Source of the DNA: Flaccisagitta enflata
Taxonomy: Eukaryota; Chaetognatha; Sagittoidea; Aphragmophora
DNA: 64,000 bases
Direction: 5' to 3'
NCBI GenBank assembly: GCA_965153355.1
Contig: OZ231127.1
Span: 38,254,001 to 38,318,000, forward strand
Shown: piece after piece, positions 34,346 to 46,376 of the stretch
How the letters are laid out: each line of letters starts with the position of its first letter
How positions within the stretch are numbered: position 1 is the stretch's first letter
Translations under genes and position numbers: made by a program
Notes under the pieces: generated by a model
Database searches by the model: none
Told to the model about the DNA's origin: nothing
What the model saw: only the letters and a program-made list of their open reading frames with translations

Positions 34346-35569
34346 GAAGCGAAAGAAAAAATGAGTTTTGTGAAAGTTGTGACAAAATCAACGGTTGTTT
34401 TTGCTCACTAAGGCACAGTTCTAGGGAGCGCAATTGAAAAACGGCTTTAAATCATTGAATGATACCCAAAAGAAAAAAAAGTTGGTTGCATCGAGTTGAC
34501 TCAATGAAAGCTTGTATGGCGTAGTTGATACTACCAACTTTCAAGAAGAATATCTCAAGTAAAAATGAAGATATCGCCATAATTTTTTTTTCATTTTTCT
34601 CTCATAGACCAACAGAGATAGTAATACGCCTTCTTTGATCTGTTGGAAGCTAGATAGGCTTGAAATATATTCATTTCTATGTGTTACATATTTGTACACA
34701 ATTTTTAGCAATAATCTAACATTATTTTGGACTGAAATAAAGAAAAAAATGCGATTATTTTAGAAAATTGTGATGCCTACACTCAAATACAGACTTGGTG
34801 AATCGTTTCGGGTACATTAAATCACTTCATGGATTAATCAGTACCTGAAACGGAAGAAAAAAGCAAAAAAATTGCCTTAACCCCCTGACAAAAAATCTAA
34901 CCAAAACGGCTTAGGCGAGATTTTTTGCAACGCTGCACAAATCTGTGATATGAAGGACCCGACAATCAGCGGCTGATAGTAATATAAGATAAAAGAAAAA
35001 GAAAAAAAAAAGAGAATAAGACAACAGGGATGAGAGAGAGATAGCGGAATGAAGAGAGGAAAAACAGAAAAACAGAAAAGAGAGCATCTAGCAATGGAGA
35101 TCTGGAGGGCGGTTCGGTTGGCGAGAAAAAGTATTTCAAGCGTTTGGATGAAAGGGCGTGGCCGCCAGGAGAGTGACACATGAAGAAAACAAACGGCTGT
35201 TTGGCCGATCAACGTGTGATACAGGCTTACGTGCGATTTGGACTTTTTTGCTGCGGCCAAGACTGTGTTAAAGACTAAGGCAGCGGCCGCGGATTTAGTT
35301 TGCTAAGCCTCTCCTTCCGGGTAAAATAAAAATGTCTTAAGCCCTCTTGAGTTTCACGAGCAGATTGGGGGCAACATGCAATATAATCAAATTGCTAGGG
35401 ATTGACATGTGGTCACTGACGGTTCGCTTTTAAATCGAGAATGGATCAAGCGGGTAAAATGACATTCATGATTAGAAGCTACATGTCTCGATTCGGATAT
35501 TTCGGAGCCTTTTAACTTTTTAAGTTTAATTCATTAGTTGTAAAATTCAAAATTGAAAATAACTACAAC

Positions 35570-36014
35570 AGGTCGCCCAAGGGCAATATGCGGTCAGCGA
35601 TACCCGTTGCCCTGCTTTGCATGATTATGAATTGGAGTGAGAGGAAGAAGGGTAGCGCTCCATCCCCCCTGGTCCTCTCAGGCCTTAAATTTGCCCTCTC
35701 GGGCCTGAGATCTGTCCTCTTAGGCCTGAAATCTGCCCTCTCAGGCCTTGAATCTGTGAGGGCAGGTTTAAGGCCTGAGACGACAGATTTCAGGCCTGAG
35801 AGGGCAGATTGAAGGCCTGAGAGGGCAGATTGAAGGCCTGAGAGGGCAGATTGAAGGCCTGAGAGGGCATATTTAAGGCCTGAGAGGACAGATTCAGGCC
35901 TGAGAAGGCAGATTCAAGGCCTGAGAGGGCCGGGGGGGGGGGGGGACAAATGGACGAACAAAAATCATCCTGTGTTCTACAGGACTACGTCCCCTTCGGA
36001 GCCGCTGTCCAATG
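35570..36014 (+). mobile_element. Class F palindromic minisatellite element
   Basis: Head GGTCGCCCAAGGGCAATATG, CGGTCAGCGATACCCG, then 21-bp units first as CTCAGGCCTGAAATCTGCC and, from 35755, as their reverse complement, a G-run, GACAAATGGACGAACAAA and tail CTGTGTTCTACAGGAC, CCCCTTCGGAGCCGCTG. Confidence 0.75.
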
Positions 36015-36215
36015 AATCAATTTGCGATCTCAGGCGTGGACGATCGCGCAACATCAACTGAGCCACGGTTGCCACCACGCCACCGCGCCGTGTAAATCGA
36101 GGGCACGAAACCTGCCTAACAAAGCCAACAAAGCCATATTGCTGAACACACGGCAATTGCCCATAAATTTCACACGCTCCATTACGATCGGACGGGAAAA
36201 TGGCCTCTAGAAAAA

Positions 36216-36768
36216 ACAAGTCATCCAAGGATCGCACATGGTCAGCGGTACCCGATGCCCTGCTTGGAGTGATTAGCTGAAGAATTGGAGTGAGAGCAGG
36301 GCAGCGGCCCCAAAGGGCCGATGTCCTGTAGGACACAGGGGTGAAGTTCCATACGTCCTGAGATGGCATATTTGGGGTAATTTTCTGTGATATTCATTGA
36401 GAATTTTTTTTTTTTTAATTTTCTGTCAATTTGCCATGTTATTCAATGAGAATTTGAGGTCTGAGAGGCTGGATTTAGGGCCCAAGAGGCTGGCTTTGAG
36501 GCCTAAGAGGCTGGATTTTAGGCCTGAGAGGCTGGATTTGAAGCCTGAGAGGCTGGATTTGAGGCCTGAGAGGCTTGATTGAAGGCCTGAGAAGCCAGAT
36601 TGGAGGCCTGAGAGGCCAGATTTGAGGCCTCAGTGGCTGGATTTGAGGCCTGAGAGGCTTGAGAAGCTTCAAAGGGGGGGGGGACGTACGTACGTAATGT
36701 CAGACGGACGTAACGGTTCACCCCTGTGTCCTACAGGACATCGGCCCTTTGGGGCCGCTGCCCAAAAA
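36216..36768 (+). mobile_element. Class F element, most complete copy
   Basis: ACAAGTCATCCAAGGATCGC, ATGGTCAGCGGTACCCG, subterminal GGGCAGCGGCCCCAAAGGGC, CGATGTCCTGTAGGACAC, then about ten 21-bp units (GCCTGAGAGGCTGGATTTGA), a GGACGTACGTACG stretch and the complement GTGTCCTACAGGACATCGG, CCCTTTGGGGCCGCTGCCC, AAAAAA. The ACAAG start, internal inverted repeat, short-unit array and A-tailed 3' end match the plan of classes A-C. Confidence 0.78.
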
Positions 36769-37429
36769 AGGAGGAAAAAATTGGTCGGCCACTTGTCGCA
36801 CCGTTGCCATGGTTGACAAGGGGGGAAAGGGTAACAAAAACGAAAAAAAAAATAGGAAAGAGAGATAAACAAAAATTAGCGAGGAAAAACAAGTCAAGTT
36901 TTTTTTTTTTTTTCATTTTTTTACTTTGGTTTTGTTCTCAATTTTTTCTATTGTGGAAAATGCAAGCTCCCACCAACGAGCACAAAGCGTCCCTATTTTG
37001 ACAGACTCCATCTGCCATCAGCCCATTCCGGGGAAAAGGTTAAAATGACTGCTATAACTTTTGCTTAAAGTTTGAATTGCCTTTCTTTCGCCGTTTTAGA
37101 TCCACTCTTCCATCATCAGCACAGACGTTCGGGAGCTTTCTTACTGTTTGACGATTTTCGAGTCCAAGTTACACAAAACTTCTTTACCTTGTGAGTTATG
37201 AAATTATAAAGCCTAAGAACAAGAAAAAGCTTGTCTGTCTTGCAGTTACACCACATTACATCCAAATAAGATTTTCAAAAGAGAAAGCTGTTCAGCTATT
37301 TTTCGAATCCGTTCTCTCTCTCTCTCTCTCTCTCTCTCTTCTTTTTTTTCAAAAGTAGGGCTTCTTTGTCTTTCTTGACGGCACAGGGAATTCCGGCATA
37401 GGGATTTCCGGCGATTTTTTTTTCATTTT

Positions 37430-37586
37430 TAGGTGTGCTATAGCACCTCTTAACTTTTTGGGTGAGACAAAGCACCTCTATGACTGGCTCTGTCCGTTGG
37501 TTGGTTGTTCGGTCGGTCGGTCGGTCGGTCCGAAACGCATTCGTTGGTCGGTCCACACGTCGCACCATATTGGCCTACTAGGCCTT
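37430..37586 (-). mobile_element. Helentron-like element, class D
   Basis: TAGGTGTGCTATAGCACCTC hairpin, GACTGGCTCTGTCCGTTGG, (GTCG)n, CACACGTCGCACCATATT, GGCCTACTAGGCC. A fourth hairpin sequence with the same plan. Confidence 0.65.
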
Positions 37587-37695
37587 TTTTTTAAAAGAAC
37601 GTCACTTTTTGAGCAAGCCTTCAATGTTCTTAAGTTTCACGGCTTAAACGTTCTAAAATTGTTCTAAATTGAAACGCAGTTTTTAACCTTCAATC

Positions 37696-37835
37696 AAGGT
37701 AGGCAGGAGCAGTTCCGGAGAAGGTCACTAGGGAATCTGGGCAGGAGCCGTATGCTCAAAAAAACGCCGAAAAAGTGGAAAGGGGACCATCCGACCGACG
37801 GATCGACATAGCGGGGTGTAACACGCGACTAAAAA
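37696..37835 (+). mobile_element. Class A element, 5' truncated
   Basis: CAGGAGCAGTTCCGG, GAGGTCACT-like, GGGCAGGAGCCGTATGC, AAAAACGCCGAAAAAGTGG, GACCGACGGATCGACATAGC, GTAACACGCGACTAAAAA. Confidence 0.65.
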
Positions 37836-37840
37836 GTGTA

Positions 37841-37933
37841 TAAGTGGTTCTGTCCGTCAGTCGGTTGGGCTCGGGATAGGTCTAAAAATCTAAAACGCCA
37901 GGCACACCGTATTGGCTCGTGTATCCGGCTTGT
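37841..37933 (-). mobile_element. Class D-like element, short
   Basis: ATAAGTGGTTCTGTCCGTCA, TAAAACGCCAGGCACACCGT, ATTGGCTCGTGTATCCGGCT, TGT. Lies tail to tail with the previous element. Confidence 0.5.
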
Positions 37934-37962
37934 TCCGATGATGCTTATGTCTTTTCTTCTTT

Positions 37963-38245
37963 TAAATCGCGTGCTACACGACTCTATACCCCACTTTGTC
38001 CGTCTATCCATCGGTTGGTAGGTTAGTTAGTTGCTTGGTCGCTTGGTCTGTCCCAATTTTACTTTTTTAGCATCTTTTTTATTACTGTAGGTCATTTTCA
38101 GTCATTCTAAGTCATTCTAAGTCATTTTAAGTCAAATTTAGATATATCAAGTCACTTAAGTTAATAGGGTCAATTTAATCATTTAAGTCATTTTAAATCA
38201 TTTTAAGTCATTTTGAGTCATTTTTATTCAACTCAGATTATCTCA
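37963..38245 (-). mobile_element. Class A element with AGTCATTTTA array, 5' end lost
   Basis: AAATCGCGTGCTACACGACT C, CCCCACTTTGTCCG, (GTTG)n, then about fifteen AGTCATTTTA-like units. Third member of this sub-lineage with 14691 and 24651. Confidence 0.7.
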
Positions 38246-38296
38246 AGTCATTTCCTTTTTTTCCTTTTCTTCCTTTTCTGCCTTTTCTTCCTTTTG

Positions 38297-38545
38297 GGCA
38301 GCGGCCCCGAAGGGGCCGCTGACCTATGCTTTCACACAGGAGAAATTTCTCCTCCTTCTCCTTCTTCGTCTTCGTACCCCCCCCCCTTTCCTACATCCCA
38401 TATCCCAGCATCGAGGCCCAAATCCCAGCCATAAAGCAAAAATCCAAGCCTTGAGGCCCAAATTCCATCCTTGAAGCTCAAATCCCATTCTTGAAGCCCA
38501 AATCCCAGCACAAGGCCTACATCCCATATCCCAGCATCGAATTTT
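38297..38545 (-). mobile_element. Class F element, one arm plus minisatellite
   Basis: GGGCAGCGGCCCCGAAGGGG CCGCTG hairpin, then about ten units of AGGCCCAAATCCCAGCCTTG (20 bp). No second arm. Confidence 0.6.
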
Positions 38546-38748
38546 CTTGTCCATGGACTTCCACCTTGCTGTGTCATATGTAGCTCGCGCGTGACGTGTC
38601 ATGTGGTGCGTGTAGTGCGTGTGTCTGACACGTCATGAGGCGCGTGCGATCATGCGCTTATAAAGTAGGGCAAAATAACGAGAAAACTAACGTGGATTCA
38701 AATACTGACAGCTGTGATAAAGAGAAGTATAGGCGAATCTTTGGAAAA

Positions 38749-38883
38749 ACAAAGCCGGATACAAGGCTACCCCAGTCGCGTGCATGTGGGCAGGGACCAT
38801 CTTTGAGGTCACTTGAACATTTTGGCAGAGCGACCAAACAACCAACGGACGGACATAGCGCGGTGTTGAGTCGCACGCGACTA
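38749..38883 (+). mobile_element. Helentron-like element, class A, complete short copy
   Basis: ACAAAGCCGGATACAAGGCT, ACCCCAGTCGCGTGCATG, GAGGTCACTTGAACATTTTG, GACGGACATAGCGCGGTG, AGTCGCACGCGACTA. Its last bases abut the next element. Confidence 0.78.
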
Positions 38884-39094
38884 ACAAGACCGAATTCATA
38901 CACGGCTATACAAGCCGAGTCTGAGTGGAGAGGGTTAGAAATGCAAAATATCATTCATGAATTTTGACAGGGGCAGTAGCGCAGATAAAAACGTCCATAC
39001 ATCAAAAAAAGCAAATTGTGATGGAACGACCAACAGACGGACAGACGAACCGCCTGCACAACAGACAAGATAACGGGTTATTGGGTCACGCGAG

Positions 39095-39131
<37 letters not shown>

Positions 39132-39240
39132 AACAGACCGACCAATGAACCAACAGACCGACCAACGGTTAGGGCTGACAGACCAACAGACAATCGGACA
39201 GACAAAACCTCTTTTAGAGTCGCGAGTCCGCGACTATAAA
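38884..39240 (+). mobile_element. Helentron-like element, class A, with internal (GA)n
   Basis: ACAAGACCGAATTCATACAC GGC, GACAGGGGCAGTAGCGC, (GACC)n around a GA run (39100-39128), AACCTCTTTTAGA, hairpin GTCGCGAGTCCGCGAC, TATAAA. Confidence 0.75.
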
Positions 39241-39538
39241 ACAGATTATAGGAGAACAAAACCAACATAAAAAGAAAAAGAAAATGAGAAAAACAACAAA
39301 TATTTCAAGAGGCACAAACAAAGCAAAGCCTTTGTTAATTCAACAATTTATTTCAGTGAATGCAGTTTGAAGGCACTTTCTTTGGATGATTTCAACAAGC
39401 CATACATTCTCCAGGAATGGAACTTTGCAAACGATTGACGCGCAACATAAGTTGTTACATGTGAACAAGATTGAATTACGACAAAAGCTGAAAGAATTTT
39501 ACTTTTCTTACTTTCATTCTTTTTGACTTTCTTCTCTT

Positions 39539-40480
39539 TTGGGCAGCGGACCCGAAGTTGCCGATGTCCTGTAGAACACAAGGGGGAATTACCAGACGTC
39601 CGTCCATCCTTCTATTCATCCCCAACCCCTGTTGACCATCAAGGCCTATAATTAGCCCTCCCAGGCCTCAGTTAAGCCCTCTAGGCCTTAAATCAGCCCT
39701 CCGAGCTTCAAATCAGCACCCCATGCCTGAAATCTGCCCTCCAGACTTTCAATTAGCCCTCCAAACAGCCCTCCAAGCCTCAAATTCACCCTCCAAACCT
39801 AAAATCTGCTCTCCAAGCCTTAATTCTGTCCTCAAGACCTCAAAAATGCTTTCAAAGGCCTAAATCCATCATCTAAGGCTTGAAATATGCCCCCTAAGGA
39901 CAAATGGAAATTCACCCCTATGGTCCACTGAACATCAGCCCTTTAGGGCTGCTGCCCTGTTCTGACTCCACTTTTTCACAGCACCTTTCCTGGCAGAACA
40001 GCGGGTACCGCTGACCATGTGCAATCCTTGGCAACTAGTTCTTCTTCTACTCCATCCACCCCTGTTGAGGCTGCATTTCAAGTCTCTATGCTTGAATCCC
40101 ACCCTCGAGGCTAAAATCTCAATCTCGGGGCTTCACCTCAGTCTCAAGGCTTAAATCCCAGTCTGAAGGCTCAACTTTCAGCTACAATCCCTGCCTCGAG
40201 GCTCCAATCCTTGCCTCAAGGCTCAAATCCCAACCTTGAGGCTTAAGTCCCAACCTTGAGGCTCAAATTTCAGTTTCAAGGCTCAAATTCCAGACACAAG
40301 GCTCAAATCCCAGCCTAGAGGCCCAAACCTGAATCTTAACTTAATATCCAATCTAATTCAAATCCCACCAGCTCAAATCCGAGCCAAGTATAAGTTATTG
40401 ACCACCAGTATCACTGCCCATTTCCCACATCTTAACATGCGCTGATTTAAGGGCAACAGGTGTCGCTGACCACCCGATGC
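39539..40480 (-). mobile_element. Class F elements, diverged, with two minisatellite blocks
   Basis: GGGCAGCGGACCCGAAGTTG, CCTGTAGAACACAAGGGGG, units of GCCCTCCAGGCCTCAAATCA (39640-39900), tail with CATCAGCCCTTTAGGGCTGC, GGTACCGCTGACCATGTG. A second array of GGCTCAAATCCCAGTCTCAA (40072-40395) follows and ends near GGTGTCGCTGACCACC. Confidence 0.65.
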
Positions 40481-40612
40481 TTCTACGACTATTTTTCTTT
40501 CTTTTGTTATCTAAATCTTCGTTTCTTTGTTTCTTTTTTTTCTTTGTTTGTTTCCTTTTGTAAGTCTTTTATTTTATTTCTCTCTCTCTTTCTTACCTCC
40601 TCAGTTTCTTAG

Positions 40613-40931
<319 letters not shown>

Positions 40932-40959
40932 ATGTAAGAAAAAGACTGAACCTATACCG

Positions 40960-41603
40960 AATGTTTGAACGCAAGAGTGATGTTGATCGTATCTACATTC
41001 CCAGGTCAATGGGTGGAAGAGGCCTGATGTCAGTGTGGGACAATTTTTCAAGGTACCATTGTAAGGCTTGCTCACTACCTAAATGCCACAGATGATGAAC
41101 AAATGCAAAAATGCTCTCAGCTTGATAGTCGTTTGCTCTTCTCCATCACTAAAAAAGCTGAAAAATTTTGTAATGCAATTGAATTTGGCAGACCGCCTAA
41201 CCTTGAAAATAAACCAGCCATAAGACAAGCTAAGATTGTATCACAAAAGTTTAAGGAAGCAACTCACAAAGAAAGATATGACGACATTGAGAATAAGCCA
41301 CAACATGGAGCATTCTTTCGACAATTAAAACAAAATGAGCTCGACGTAAAATCAAGCCTGTCCTGGCTAGATAAATGCCACCTATCCCCCCAAAGTGAAT
41401 CCTATATATGTGGGGCCCAAGAACTCTCTATCTTTACCCGATGGCATGAAAAACACCTGCTAAAGACCAGCGAAACCGACGTGTGCAGGTGTGAAATAGG
41501 CAACATTTTTACTCAAACTAATGCCATTTCTAAACGAAAAAAGATAATAATACCAGATTGGCGCCAAATGAAAGATCTTTTCAAGAGCTTTCTAATGGTC
41601 TAA
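40960..41603 (+). pseudogene. Remnant of a restriction-like-endonuclease LINE (post-RT region)
   Basis: Frame 1 from 40962 reads MFERKSDVDRIYIPRSMGGR, GLMSVWDNF, the conserved post-RT block with SDVDRxYxPRxxGGRGL seen in R2/NeSL-type LINEs. Near 41052 the frame shifts to TIVRLAHYLNATDDEQ, and the ORF from 41103 continues FSITKKAEKFCN, SSLSWLDKCHLSPQSESYIC, GAQELSIFTRWHEKHLLKTS, then CRCE where CRxC of the zinc knuckle is expected. After about 41500 it loses similarity, so this is a broken copy. The protein would bind and reverse-transcribe its own RNA; no intact RT domain is present here. Confidence 0.7.
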
Positions 41604-42480
41604 GATTTTGATTAGTTTTTTTGAAATTTAGTATGACAATTTGTCATTTAAAAGTGCGGCTTTTTTATTGAGTCGAGTAGTACATGGAGAGAAAGACAGA
41701 CAAACAGAGAGACCTACTGCAATGTTAATGACTTTACAGTCAAATCATTCTTCTAAAACGCATGTGACATGTTTTTATTGTTTGTTTCAGTATACTACCC
41801 GAATTAAAAAAAACGCAAGTTTTTCATTAAAAAGCTTGAATTGGACCTTATTTATGTTCTGAGCAGCTTTTTGCGAGCTAGTTTGTTTTTTTTTTTAGTT
41901 TTTGTGCATCATATCAAAGAGTTAAGGCCCTCAGAATCAAGTTGATGCAGAGAAATAGCCGTGCAAAAAGGACATGTACTCGACATATTTTTCGCCTTTG
42001 ATTTTCATTTTGATCCATGTTGATTTTAAAGGTTTTATCACATTCAATTTAAGTCAGTGTTTCATTTTCATCAAAGACATTGAGGAACTCAAATATAGGA
42101 ACTATAAAAGCAGACATCATGGGTAGAACAATGCCTGATTGCTCATAGCAGTGCAATTACTCCATCATCTTCACCCCCAAAACATCCTGTTTTTTCCTCT
42201 TACTGCATTTTTAAATTTTGACACATGTACCTTCAATTGAGTGTAATTTCTAAACGAATAAAGCTACAGATGTGGGATTGCGCTCAAAAGAAAGCCCTCG
42301 AAAAAAGCTTCAATTTGGTCACCAATAAATTGTATCTCAAGTGAACCAAAGCCGCAAAAATCACCTATAGAAAAACTTGCGTTTTTTTTAATTCGCGTAG
42401 TAAGATCCTGCCAAACCCAAAAAAAAGGCGATTTTCAGGAGGCATAACGGATGGCATGACGCGTGTTTTGGGTTGGTAAA
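41505..42480. mobile_element. Foldback or inverted-repeat element in the LINE locus
   Basis: CCGAATTAAAAAAAACGCAA GTTTTTC at 41800 pairs with its complement at 42368-42395. TTTCTAAACGAA occurs at 41525 and 42249 in direct orientation. Ends not defined. Confidence 0.55.
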
Positions 42481-42720
42481 GTGGTTGTGGCCATGTAATT
42501 GAAAAAGAAAATAAAAAAAAGAAAGAAAGAAAAGGGAAAAAAAGAAAGAAATGAAGAAAGGAAGAAAGGAGAAAAGAGATAGAGAAATAAAGATAGTGCT
42601 TGTCCCGTTATCTCAAGTCTAGACGAGATCTACTGTATAGATTCTCCATGTCTATTGCTTTTTAATATAAAAGGCAATACAAATTATTCAAGAGAAACCC
42701 AACAACGAAGAAAAGAATTT

Positions 42721-42829
42721 TAAGACGCGGACTGTTGAGCAGGAGCAGTACTGCGAAAATCACCCAAGATTTTACCTACCGACCGACACGGCAAGGCGAT
42801 GAGTCGTGTATTTCGACAAAAAATGGCAA
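42721..42829 (+). mobile_element. Class A element, decayed
   Basis: AAGACGCGGACTGTTGAGCA, GGAGCAGTACTGCG, ACCGACCGACACGGCAAGGC, GAGTCGTGTATTTCGAC. The ACAAG end is missing. Confidence 0.5.
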
Positions 42830-43268
42830 TGGAAGAATGAAACTTCAAGGAACGGGAAAAGTTACTTCTAAAGAAGAAATCAGGGAAATTGCGCAAAAAG
42901 TTTGGAATTTGGGGCAGTGACAGGGGCACTAGCCTCAAGCTAAAGAGTAAACTCTATGCAGAAATTTGAGTCAGAGGTGAGGGGGGGAGCGCTCCTTTAC
43001 ACCCCCCATCGCTGCCCCTGTTTGAGGTATTCTTGCTTTCAATTTGGGGGCTGTGGCGGCCCACCTTTTTTTGACCGTGGCCACGGGCAAAAGTGGTGAC
43101 TGATGTAATAGTTTCATGGGCCACTTAGTAATAAGGTTGCATTGTTTTATATTATCACCACTTTTATCTCAAACTTTTTCATTCTTTTTGTCCAACTTTT
43201 TTCATTTCTGTTCTTTTCTATTCTTTTCATTTGGATCTTTTTGTTAATTTTTGTTTTTTCTTCGTTTT

Positions 43269-43422
43269 TAGTCGCGGACACATGACTCTACACCTTGCCG
43301 TGTTGGTAGGTCAGTCCGTCCGTCAGTCCGTTTGTCGGTCATATTTCTGAATTCCGGCTGATTTTCGCAGTACTGCTCCTGCTTAACCCTCCGCAACTGG
43401 ATTGCCAAGTACCCGGCATTGT
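43269..43422 (-). mobile_element. Helentron-like element, class A, complete
   Basis: TAGTCGCGGACACATGACTC, CACCTTGCCGTGTTGG, (GTCC)n, GCAGTACTGCTCCTGC, CCGCAACTGGATTGCC, CCCGGCATTGT. Confidence 0.78.
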
Positions 43423-43628
43423 TTCTTTTTAAATATTGTTTCTTTTTGTTTGTTTTTTTTTTGTTTCTTTGCTGTTTTTTTTTTCTTTTTTTTTCTTTTT
43501 TTTTTTCTTGTTACTTTCTTTCTATCTTTTTTTTATCTTTGTTTTGTTCTCCCTCTGTGTCTTCCTCTCTCTTTCTTTTTTCTCTTTTCCTCTGCTTATC
43601 TCTTTTGCTTTTTCTCTCCCCCTCCTCT

Positions 43629-43746
<118 letters not shown>

Positions 43747-43944
43747 CTCTTTTTTTTCTCTTTTTTATCTCTTTCTCTCTCCTTTCCTGAAAAAGAAAAA
43801 AAACCAATGTGTGATCTGGTTGAAGGACAACAAAAGCTATCATGGGATCATTTTTAAGCCCAATAGCGCTTTTGTCTTTGAAACCTGATCTTGCTTATTC
43901 AATGAGGGATTGATGGTGTTTCTCACTCCATAGCTCAGCTCTAT

Positions 43945-44559
43945 ATGCCACGCCATCGCGGTAGGGTTTTGGCTAGTGACATATCTCTGTGCAGAGTATG
44001 TAGAAAGGAAATAGAGAGTTCATCCCACATCCTTACAGGGTGTGATTCACTAGCAAAAAAAGAATACCTTGAACAACACAACAATGTTGCAAGGTATCTC
44101 CATTTTGAAATATGCAAAAGGTATGGTATACAAACTGAAACCAAGTGGCACTTACATAGGCCTAAAGAGGTATACATGGACAACCGAGTTGAACTTCTCT
44201 GGGACATGACCCTCACCACGGATAGGGCAGTGGGGGCAAATCGCCCAGATATTGTCATTAGAGATAAAGAACAAAAAAGAACCTACATTATTGATGTAAG
44301 CTGCCCCAGCGATAAGAATGTAACTGAGAAAGAAAATGAAAAAATTGTAAAATACAGTGGCCTACGAGTAGAATTAGCAAAAATGTGGAATGGTGAATGT
44401 ACTGTTATCCCGGTGGTTGTGGGGAGCCTTGGTGCTGTATCCCACAAACTTGGGGACAACCTCAGGATGATACCCGCTGAATTGTGTGCTGCGATGTGTC
44501 AGAAAATAACTTTATTGGGAAGTGAGAAGATCATGAGATCGGTCTTATCACGAAAATGA
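43945..44559 (+). pseudogene. C-terminal zinc knuckle and restriction-like endonuclease of a LINE
   Basis: A 204-residue open frame ending TGA at 44559. CRVC-x8-H-x4-C at residues 16-33 is the CCHC knuckle that precedes the nuclease in R2/NeSL-type LINEs. RPDIVIRDKE at 100-109 and YIIDVSCPSD at 114-123 give the R-P-D-x14-D core of the PD-(D/E)XK nuclease. NEKIVKYSGLRVELAKMW, VIPVVVGSLGAVSHKL and a final ALLGS-like block also match the family C-terminus. The enzyme nicks target DNA to prime reverse transcription. No RT is attached: upstream sequence (GVSHSIAQLYMPRHRGR) runs into microsatellite, so it is a 5'-truncated copy, though this part has no stops. Confidence 0.8.
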
Positions 44560-44699
44560 TTTATACCTGGATACCAGTAATGGCGGCTGTCGCCGTGAGG
44601 AAAAAAGTCGTAAGCATTGGTCACTTTTCACCAAGCTGTTGTCTCTAGTCACTGCAAATCTTTTTTTCTATTAGATTAAATCAAGAGCAATTGTATGTA

Positions 44700-45170
44700 T
44701 TGATCGCCCTGAAAATCAGAGGAAAATGGGACTGAGCCAAATGAGCTTGATGAGCTAAAATGCTCATAACCACTCAACCAGACAACCAGCTTTACTCACT
44801 AAAATGCTTTCTTGTATCTACATGCTCCCATCAAAACATTTATCTATCCCATTAAAAATCAGGAAAAAAGACAGCTAAATGAGCTAAGTGAGCTAAAATG
44901 CTTAAAAATGCCCTTACAGATGAGCAGCTAGCTCACTGATATGTTTTTTTTGTATCTGCTTTATTAAACAAGTTTCAAAATATTTATCTATTTATCACAT
45001 TTGAAATAAAAAAGAAATGAGCTAAATGAGCTAAATGAACTAGAATCCTCTAAAACGCCCTTACCGATGAGCAGGTTTGCTCATAAACATGTTTTCTTAT
45101 ATTTGCATGCTCAAACAACCATAAATACGCTCCTTTATTGATCCTACATAAAATCATAAAAAATCGAAAA
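44700..45170. repeat. About 146-bp tandem repeat, three copies
   Basis: Units begin near 44714, 44861 and 45005. Shared blocks are GAGCTAAATGAGCTAAAATG, CCCTTACNGATGAGCAG, TGCTCA and TTTATCTAT. Confidence 0.7.
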
Positions 45171-45691
45171 AAATTCAATTTGCATTTTTCGTAAATAAAT
45201 CTTCAAAAATTCATAGCGCAAAAAATATTTGTCGTAGAGCATTCTGCTTGGCGCCAAATGAAAGAGAATTATCAAATTTACTTACCCTATCAATTTCGTT
45301 TGAGGGACCAATCAGCCGGATGAGTTCCCCAACTTTCGCATAAGAAAATGAAAACCCTGTTTCTCTCGAATATGTCAAAAAGTCGAAGACAGACTTCGAC
45401 TTTTTTCCCGATTAGAGAGCCATTACGGGGAGGAAGAATGAAAGCGATGAAAGCTCTCTGTATGGACTGGTGTTGCCACTACGGCCCAATTTGTTTGTTC
45501 AAAGTTGGCCTTTGTTGGATTACATATGAAGTGGACTACTTGAAATAAATACATTACCAAAAACAACATCAAAAACAACAACAAAGAAAGAAACATTCTG
45601 AAATGCCCTTAGGATTAGGTCAATCCTCGGCTATCAGTCTCATACTACCAAGACAGTCTAAGAAAGTTTGTTCTTGTGCGAGTAAATGTAT

Positions 45692-45695
<4 letters not shown>

Positions 45696-45773
<78 letters not shown>
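45696..45773. repeat. (TC)n microsatellite
   Basis: Pure CT run. Confidence 0.98.
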
Positions 45774-45775
<2 letters not shown>

Positions 45776-45939
45776 GTTGCTGTCATGGTTGTGTATGGGA
45801 GAATAGCAGAGAGTGAGAGGAAGCTCAAATGACTTCCGTTGACTATGCCGATACTGATACTGATGATGATGTTGATATCGAAAAGATGCTGCTGGATGTT
45901 TATGGCAGTGGATACAAACAGATATAAAAATTCTATTCA

Positions 45940-46137
45940 ACAAGGCCGTATACATGGCTACCGAAGTCGCGTACGAGTGTGCAGGGGCTGGGATAAAAGA
46001 GGCTAACCAAGCATTTGGGCAGGAGCAGTAATGCAAAAAAAAAAACGAAATCGCCGAAAAAAGCTAAGGGTTACCGACTGACGGACCAACGGACCGACCG
46101 ACATAGCGGATTGTAGAGTCGCGTGCACGCGACTAAA
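45940..46137 (+). mobile_element. Helentron-like element, class A, complete
   Basis: ACAAGGCCGTATACATGGCT, ACCGAAGTCGCGTACGAG, GGGCAGGAGCAGTAATGC, (GACC)n, CATAGCGGATTGTAGA, hairpin GTCGCGTGCACGCGAC, TAAA. Closest relative of the decayed copy at 8709. Confidence 0.88.
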
Positions 46138-46210
46138 GATAGTACTTTATTCCATCAACATTTTTTGGCACACTCAGAACCACTTTGCCATCCTTATGTT
46201 CATTCAAGAA

Positions 46211-46376
46211 ACAAGGGCGGATACACAGCTACCCAGGATAGGGGCAGAAATAAGTATTGCTAATTAAGCATTTGGGCAGAAGCAGCAATGCAAAAAGCAG
46301 AATGTGATGGACCAACCGACTGACTAGCCAACAGACTGATAGACATTGCGGGTTATAGAGTCGCGTGCACGCGATT
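46211..46376 (+). mobile_element. Helentron-like element, class A, complete
   Basis: ACAAGGGCGGATACACAGCT, GCATTTGGGCAGAAGCAGC, (GACT)n, CATTGCGGGTTATAGAGTCG CGTGCACGCGA. The final CTAAAAA is eroded. Confidence 0.78.

Noticed and set aside
35977-36369. 130-residue minus-strand ORF, and a tRNA A-box-like GTGGCTCAGTTGATG within it
   Set aside because: The ORF covers ends of two class F elements. No convincing B box follows the A-box match.
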